DNA of 36,987 nt, from NCBI GenBank assembly GCA_964459205.1, contig CAYWKJ010000011.1:1-36987 (forward strand), written 5' to 3'. Both the position numbers and the translations under genes were made by a program. Below, one piece after another: positions 32,682 through 36,987 of the stretch. Positions within the stretch are counted from its first letter, which is position 1. Each line of letters starts with the position of its first letter. Source of the DNA: JABJMC01 sp964459205 (lineage in GTDB: Bacteria > Patescibacteriota > Gracilibacteria > UBA1369 > UBA12473). Under the pieces are notes generated by a model that did no database searches, had not been told where the DNA came from, and was given only the letters and a program-made list of their open reading frames with translations.

Positions 32682-33578
32682 CTACAAATTCAAAGGATGC
32701 TTCCCAATCTGTTCTCTCATATGCGTTACCGATGCCGATAAATAAATGGTGGTGGTTTTAATGTCCGAGTGTCCCATCATTTTAGAAAGCGTAAATAAAT
32801 CGCATCCTCCCTCGAGCATAAGCGTAGCAAACGTGTGCCGAAGCTTATGAGATGAGAAGTCAATTTTTGATCGTTCTCTTACTTTCTTAACGATCTTCCT
32901 AAGTGTTTCGTAAGGTAATGGACCATTACCCCTCATTCTAGTAAAGAAAAACTCTGTTTCCTTCTTTAGGCGCTCTCTTTCCTTCCAGTACTCCAAGAGT
33001 ATTGTTTTTAAGGCACTGCACATCGGGACAATCCGGTCTTTACCTCCTTTGCCGTTTATTACTGCTATCAAATTATTCTCAAGGTCTATACTCCTAACTT
33101 TCAAATCTAGGGTTTCTTTTGCCCGTAGTCCCGCATAGACCATAATTGCGAATATAGCTCTATTTCGATACGGATTGAAGCGATAGTGGTATTTCATGTT
33201 AAAGCTCACCTCTAGCACTCTTAATGCATCTTCTTTGGTGATCCTTTTTGGTAGCTTCTTTTTAAGTTTAGGTTTTTCTATCGGATCAATGGGATTCTCC
33301 GTCAAATACTTCCTTTTAACGCACCAATTCAAGAAGGACTTTATCCCCTTTCGAATATTAACAAAGCTATCTGCTGTCCATTTCCTTTCTATTCTCCCAT
33401 AAAAAAGGAATTCTCGAAGGCTTTGAGTTGTAACCTGATCCAATGTTTCAACCTTAGAGTGCTTCACATAGTATCCAAATGTATATCGGTACCATTTAAT
33501 AGTAGCCGGACTGAAATCTTTAATCAGCCTTGCCTCTTCGCAGAACCGCTCATGGAGAGTCTTAATATTCATTTTCAT
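32682..33578 (-). CDS. Tyrosine recombinase 2 (tRNA-proximal integrase)
   Basis: 298 residues with all catalytic residues: R152 (AGLRAKETL), K177 (GKGGKDR), H244 and R247 (HKLRH), H270 (GHSD) and Y279. It shares long stretches with integrase 1, such as FLNWCV and YLTENPI, so they are paralogues. It starts 84 bp from the tRNA-Arg 3' end, the classical position of the integrase of a tRNA-targeting element. A second ATG two codons in is an alternative start. Confidence 0.95.
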   Translation of the reverse strand: MKMNIKTLHERFCEEARLIKDFSPATIKWYRYTFGYYVKHSKVETLDQVTTQSLREFLFYGRIERKWTADSFVNIRKGIKSFLNWCVKRKYLTENPIDPIEKPKLKKKLPKRITKEDALRVLEVSFNMKYHYRFNPYRNRAIFAIMVYAGLRAKETLDLKVRSIDLENNLIAVINGKGGKDRIVPMCSALKTILLEYWKERERLKKETEFFFTRMRGNGPLPYETLRKIVKKVRERSKIDFSSHKLRHTFATLMLEGGCDLFTLSKMMGHSDIKTTTIYLSASVTHMREQIGKHPLNL

Positions 33579-33597
33579 AATAAACCAGTGACCTACA

Positions 33598-33650
33598 ACC
33601 TTTGGCTGTGTGTCGTTGGCTCACCCTCCGAAGTGGAGTTTTTGGCTTAC
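33598..33650. repeat. Right-end motifs shared by elements A and B
   Basis: ACCTTTGGCTGT (33598-33609) and TTTTTGGCTTAC (33639-33650) also occur at 24973-24984 and 25025-25036. The second motif ends 11-12 bp before the att repeat in both. They are probably binding sites for the integrase or a cofactor. Confidence 0.65.
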
Positions 33651-33661
33651 TGCTGGGAATC

Positions 33662-33707
33662 TGGTACCCCGGAGAGGATTCGAACCTCTGACCTACGGCT
33701 TAGAAGG
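33662..33707 (-). repeat. att copy 3 inside intact tRNA-Arg
   Basis: The 46-bp segment shared with 24405-24450 (identical) and 25049-25094 (one difference), covering CCA to the anticodon loop. It is the integrase-proximal attachment site. Confidence 0.92.
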
Positions 33708-33738
33708 CCGCCGCTCTATCCAGCTGAGCTACCGGGGC
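33662..33738 (-). tRNA. tRNA-Arg(UCU), intact, CCA encoded
   Basis: The 5' end GCCCCGG is at 33738. D arm GCTC/GAGC, anticodon stem GCGGC/GCCGT with loop CTTCTAA (anticodon UCU), T arm AGAGG/CCTCT with loop TTCGAAT, acceptor CCGGGGT, discriminator A and an encoded CCA at 33664-33662. The 77 nt are complete. Its 3' half has been regenerated by the incoming element, since the same 46 bases are repeated at the distal junctions. Confidence 0.97.
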
Positions 33739-33752
33739 ACAATTCGAGGCGT

Positions 33753-33758
33753 ATTATA
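33753..33758 (-). promoter_or_regulatory. -10 element of the tRNA-Arg gene
   Basis: A perfect TATAAT on the minus strand lies 15 bp before the tRNA 5' end. No convincing -35 box is seen at the expected distance. Confidence 0.55.
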
Positions 33759-33891
33759 ACTTGATATGGTCGCATAAATCCACTCATAAAACACTATCGC
33801 CTCTCTATTTTTGCGTAGATAGCAAGGAGATTTAGTGGTGATTCGTGGCATTTTGAGGTATGTTTTAGAGCGCTTAATCGACTAAGTTTCT

Positions 33892-34941
33892 ATGGCTATT
33901 CACTCTGCAAAATCATCTGATTCCCCGGAAGAGCTTGAGGCTCGGGCAATCTCCCCTACTGCCTTGCCAGATGCGCAAGATCGTCACGAAAATAAACTCC
34001 GCCCTGAGGAGCTTGATGAATATGTTGGCCAATCTGAAATAAAAAAGAATTTGTCTGTGTTTATGCAAGCTTCCAAAAAACGAGAGGAACCACTGGAACA
34101 TGTTTTGATTCATGGCCCACCTGGCCTTGGTAAAACGACTTTGTCTCATATTATTGCTCGTGAAATGGGCGCTAATATTCGAGTTACTTCTGGTCCAGCC
34201 CTTGAACGCCAGGGTGATATTGCCGCGATTATTACGAATTTAGAGGACGGTGACGTGCTTTTTATTGATGAAATTCATCGTTTGCGGCCAATTGTCGAAG
34301 AGACTTTATACACGGCAATGGAAGATTTTGCGATTGATATTATTCTTGGGAAAGGTGCTTCGGCGCGGTCAATGCGGCTCAATTTACCCAAATTTACATT
34401 AGTGGGCGCTACTACTAAAATGAGTTTGATTTCTTCGCCGCTTCGTGACCGTTTTGGTCATGTTTTCAGGTTGAATTTTTATGAACAGCCTGAGATTGAG
34501 CAGATTTTACATAGATCAGCCGGGATTTTAGAAATTGGCATTAATTCTGATGCGGCCCAAAGACTAGCAGTCTCTGCTCGCCAAACTCCACGTATTGCTA
34601 ACCGCTTGCTTAGACGAGTGCGCGATTTTGCTGATGTTCACGATCACAAAGCCATTTCTGTAGGTTTAGTTGAAAAAGCTCTTACTAAAATGGGAATTGA
34701 TGAAAAAGGACTAGATGATATGGATCGACGCTTACTCGAATTAATGATTGATAAATTTGAAGGCGGGCCAGTGGGATTAAGTACGCTGGCGGCCGCTACT
34801 CATGAAGAATCACAAACTATTGAGGATATTTATGAACCTTATCTTTTAAAACAAGGTTTTCTTGAACGTTCACCACGTGGTAGGCTCGTTACTGCCCGTG
34901 GTTATCAGCATTTAGGCCGAAAAACTCCTAAACTTAGCTGA
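33892..34941 (+). CDS. ruvB: Holliday junction DNA helicase RuvB
   Basis: 349 residues, normal length. Walker A GPPGLGKTT at 75-83, Walker B FIDEIHR at 124-130, sensor region GATTKMSLISSPLRDRFG, arginine-finger region and C-terminal winged helix (GPVGLSTLAAATHEE). RuvB is the motor of the RuvAB branch migration complex. A short non-conserved N-terminal extension precedes RHENKLRPEELDEYVGQ. The stop is UGA, showing the standard code. The lipoprotein gene follows after 27 bp. Confidence 0.97.
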   Translation: MAIHSAKSSDSPEELEARAISPTALPDAQDRHENKLRPEELDEYVGQSEIKKNLSVFMQASKKREEPLEHVLIHGPPGLGKTTLSHIIAREMGANIRVTSGPALERQGDIAAIITNLEDGDVLFIDEIHRLRPIVEETLYTAMEDFAIDIILGKGASARSMRLNLPKFTLVGATTKMSLISSPLRDRFGHVFRLNFYEQPEIEQILHRSAGILEIGINSDAAQRLAVSARQTPRIANRLLRRVRDFADVHDHKAISVGLVEKALTKMGIDEKGLDDMDRRLLELMIDKFEGGPVGLSTLAAATHEESQTIEDIYEPYLLKQGFLERSPRGRLVTARGYQHLGRKTPKLS

Positions 34942-34968
34942 TTCTTTAAAAACTAATCTCACCTTACA

Positions 34969-36465
34969 ATGAAATTTAAATGGCTTATTCCGATTGCTAC
35001 CCTATTTGTGGCTTCAATTCTTTTAACAGGCTGCCAGTTCCCATTTGTGGCTGACACTGAAACAGACGAGGAAGATGCATATGAATTTGTAACTTATGAG
35101 GGTCTTTTACAATCCCTCGGTAGTGTTAAATTTAATCCGGACGCCACTCACCTACTCCGTCTTGATGATGAAACTGTTTTGTATGTTTATAGTGATTTTT
35201 ACAACCTGTGGGATACTACTTATTTGAATGAAAATGTTGAAGCTAGTGGATTGCTAATCCCAGGCGAAGGCGAAGAGGATAAACCCGTATTAGCAATTGA
35301 ACAACTTACAGTTTTAGAAGTGGAGGAAGTAGTAGAGGTTGAAGATGCTAATATGGAAACTTTTGTAAGCGAAAGCCTTGGGTTTGCTATTGATTACCAG
35401 TCTGATTGGGAGGTAGAGGAACGCACTCAAGCAGTGTCTTTCTATGCGCCTCAACCAGAGGATGCTGCAGAATTTGTTGAAACTGATGTAATTCAGGTTA
35501 GCTACATGCTTAATAACGATGATTTAGATATTGAAGAATGGTTTTTGGCTTATGAAAGTGCTGAAACGGAATACGCTTTGAGTGTGATTAGCGTTGATCA
35601 GATCCCAGCCTTAAAGGTTCAGGACGAAACTTCTATTACTTATTATATTCAGGGAGAAGGCTATGTTTATGTAGCCTTATTCCTTAGTCACCAAGAGGAT
35701 ATGGCTATAATAAGTGCAAACTTGTTTAAGGATATGCTGCTTTCATTTGATCTGTTAAGTGACGGGCAGCGAGAAGTTGAAGAGATAACTGAAGAAGTTG
35801 AGGAAACAGAAACTGAAGTATTTGATTCTGTTTTGGATGAAGACGCCGAGGAGATTGCCGATGTGGAAGTAACCGAGACAAGTCACGCTGTTACTATTAG
35901 TTCCTTGGAGGCGTTTTTGGGCAATGTTACTCCCCTTACCTATGACTTTGTGGAACCGAATTATATTTATGTAACGTATACTGAGGATGATGTTTTGAAA
36001 CGCATGCTATTGGAAGATGTGGGTGGAGGTAAATTTGAGACTCTGGCGGAATTTGAAGAGGGCTCAATTACAGATTGGGAATTAGTTTCTGGCGAGGATG
36101 TTGCTAAAGGTCTTACCCAGACCTCTGTTGATGCTGACACTGGCTCAACTACTGTTATTTTGGAGGGATACCGACCTTTAGAAAGTGCTGTTTTGCACTT
36201 CCAAATGCAGTATCCATCTAATTGGTATTATAGTCGTTCTGGTGATTTCTTTTACTTCAGCACTGAACCAGCAGACGCTAGCAATGCCTTGGTCACCTTG
36301 GAGATTCGAGATGAGTCGGTTTCTAGTTTAAAAACCTGGGATTCATCTGGGCTTTATTTTGCTGATGTCCCCCGCGATGAAGATTCCAGCTATCGTTTAA
36401 ATGGCTCTTTGGATCTTATGGACACTATTAAGATTATGGCCGAGTCGATTCAGCCTACTTCCTAA
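34969..36465 (+). CDS. Lipoprotein with repeated PsbP-like domains
   Basis: 498 residues. A signal sequence with lipobox LTGC (Cys22) predicts lipid anchoring. Two segments (near 127-250 and 405-495) share the pattern of a Tyr/Trp-containing sequence such as GFAIDYQSDWEVEER and FQMQYPSNWYYSR, as in PsbP/MOG1-like domains of bacterial lipoproteins. Between them lies a Glu/Thr-rich acidic linker near 265-305. The function is unknown, and the domain call rests on the short W/Y pattern. Probably cotranscribed with ruvB. A weak hairpin with a T5 run lies at about 36475-36510. Confidence 0.7.
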   Translation: MKFKWLIPIATLFVASILLTGCQFPFVADTETDEEDAYEFVTYEGLLQSLGSVKFNPDATHLLRLDDETVLYVYSDFYNLWDTTYLNENVEASGLLIPGEGEEDKPVLAIEQLTVLEVEEVVEVEDANMETFVSESLGFAIDYQSDWEVEERTQAVSFYAPQPEDAAEFVETDVIQVSYMLNNDDLDIEEWFLAYESAETEYALSVISVDQIPALKVQDETSITYYIQGEGYVYVALFLSHQEDMAIISANLFKDMLLSFDLLSDGQREVEEITEEVEETETEVFDSVLDEDAEEIADVEVTETSHAVTISSLEAFLGNVTPLTYDFVEPNYIYVTYTEDDVLKRMLLEDVGGGKFETLAEFEEGSITDWELVSGEDVAKGLTQTSVDADTGSTTVILEGYRPLESAVLHFQMQYPSNWYYSRSGDFFYFSTEPADASNALVTLEIRDESVSSLKTWDSSGLYFADVPRDEDSSYRLNGSLDLMDTIKIMAESIQPTS

Positions 36466-36587
36466 TTTTGGCTGACTTAAGCGCAAACTGGACTCCGCTC
36501 TTTTTAAGTACCATTTATCAGGTTGTAGCTACACACTATTATAGTTACTTAAGCAAGACCTAAAGAGTACTATTCTGCCCTAAAATG

Positions 36588-36596
36588 TGTTATAAT
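36588..36596 (+). promoter_or_regulatory. Extended -10 promoter of clpC
   Basis: TGTTATAAT combines an extended TG motif with a perfect TATAAT (36591-36596). The predicted leader is about 32 nt. The -35 region is poor, as expected for an extended -10 promoter. Confidence 0.65.
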
Positions 36597-36634
36597 TTCT
36601 GGACTTATATTTACTTTCATAACTATTTCCTCTC

Positions 36635-36937
36635 ATGCCCGGCAAAGATAAGGACGACAATCGATTCGAAAAATTCACAAAAGAGGCCAAACAAGCCTTA
36701 ATTGTGGCGCAAGAAGTCGCTAAAAAGACCCAGACTAATTATGTTGGCACTGAACATGTTTTAATTGGAATTCTTAGCCAGCCTAATTCTTTAGGGGCTA
36801 ATATCCTAATGAACTTTGGAGTGTCCCTTGATAATGTGAATCTTGTTTTAAAAACTGTGGGGAGAACTACAGCTTCGGCCTCTAAGGGTAAAGGTTCTAA
36901 TGGAGGTTTAAGTGGTTTTGCAAAAAAAGTTATTGAA
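36635..36937 (+). CDS. clpC: ClpC/ClpB-type AAA+ chaperone, N-terminal domain only
   Basis: The Clp_N domain is evident: RFEKFTKEAKQALIVAQEVAKK, VGTEHVLIGIL and, after a glycine/lysine linker, SGFAKKVIE, the start of the second repeat. This domain receives substrates and adaptors for ClpCP proteolysis. Real similarity ends at about 36937. The frame then runs to a stop at 36967 through unrelated residues, because the remaining bases are an inverted piece of the same gene. The full protein would be about 800 residues and is not in the window. Confidence 0.85.
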
Positions 36938-36985
36938 ATCAACTTTGCGTCCTTTTCCATCTGTTAAAACACCGTCCTCTAAAAT
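36929..36985 (-). other. Inverted clpC fragment at the window end
   Basis: Read on the minus strand from 36985, the frame gives ILEDGVLTDGKGRKVDFNN, a signature of the second AAA+ module of ClpC/ClpB (usually ILEDGRLTDGQGRTVDFKNT). This lies more than 1 kb downstream of the N domain in a normal gene and on the same strand. The junction shares the bases GTTATTGAA with the forward N-domain reading, a microhomology typical of an amplification or assembly fold-back. Confidence 0.8.
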
Positions 36986-36987
36986 TT

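Larger units (their letters stand above)
25095..33707. mobile_element. Integrative element A at tRNA-Arg(UCU), 8.6 kb
   Basis: Bounded by att copy 2 and the intact tRNA-Arg, whose 3' half (33662-33707) is the second repeat. Contents from left: membrane cargo gene, integrase 1, zinc-ribbon protein, unknown gene, RepA-like ATPase, CHC2 zinc protein, unknown gene, structured RNA, zinc-ribbon/OB-fold membrane protein, HEPN-like protein and integrase 2 next to the tRNA. It appears AT-richer than the flanking core genes. The replication-type genes suggest an integrated plasmid-like element or a phage satellite; no capsid, portal, relaxase or T4SS gene is visible. Confidence 0.88.

Noticed and set aside
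1..36987. UGA recoded as glycine (Gracilibacteria-type code)
   Set aside because: Long conserved genes such as dnaE, aspS and ruvB contain no internal UGA, and several genes end at UGA where the family ends.
1..36987. CRISPR array or insertion sequence
   Set aside because: No regularly spaced repeats and no DDE or HUH transposase signature; the only mobile enzymes are tyrosine recombinases.

Overview
The window reads as a compact chromosome from an uncultivated bacterium, most plausibly of the Candidate Phyla Radiation (Patescibacteria; a Peregrinibacteria-like lineage fits, but I cannot prove it). The reasons are tight spacing with tail-to-tail gene overlaps, several proteins with S-layer homology (SLH) domains, a small DUF5665-type membrane protein, a lone TraG-like ATPase, and start codons with almost no Shine-Dalgarno sequence. 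UGA acts as a stop (for example at the end of ruvB), which argues against the code-25 Gracilibacteria/Absconditabacteria.

Core chromosome, left part (1-24404). A partial tRNA-Leu(UAG) is followed by a small membrane protein gene, dnaE and aspS, then a TraG/TraD-like ATPase and a secreted 3D-domain/peptidoglycan-binding protein. Next come an HD-domain hydrolase and tsaE (translationally coupled, minus strand), a secreted M23 peptidase with three SLH domains, a lone purT, and a radical SAM protein fused to a YhcH/TabA-like barrel. A 2401-residue surface protein (Big_5-like, carboxypeptidase-regulatory-like, FN3 and SLH domains) closes this part. Cell envelope remodelling and S-layer display is the theme.

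Accessory region (24405-33707). The 3' half of tRNA-Arg(UCU) occurs three times as a 46-bp direct repeat (24405, 25049, 33662). The repeats delimit two tandem insertions: an 8.6-kb element A (25095-33707) and a 644-bp mini-element B (24451-25094). The two elements share short sequence motifs just inside both ends. Element A carries two related tyrosine recombinases, a CHC2 primase-type zinc protein, a RepA-like ATPase, zinc-ribbon and unknown genes, a four-helix membrane cargo protein and a HEPN-like protein. It also encodes a strikingly well-paired pseudoknotted RNA (31287-about 31425) directly upstream of a zinc-ribbon/membrane/OB-fold gene. This RNA is the most interesting unexplained structure in the window.

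Core chromosome, right part (33662-36987). The intact tRNA-Arg is followed by ruvB, a lipoprotein gene and the start of clpC. The last roughly 55 bases are an inverted piece of a distant part of clpC, so the window end is probably chimeric.
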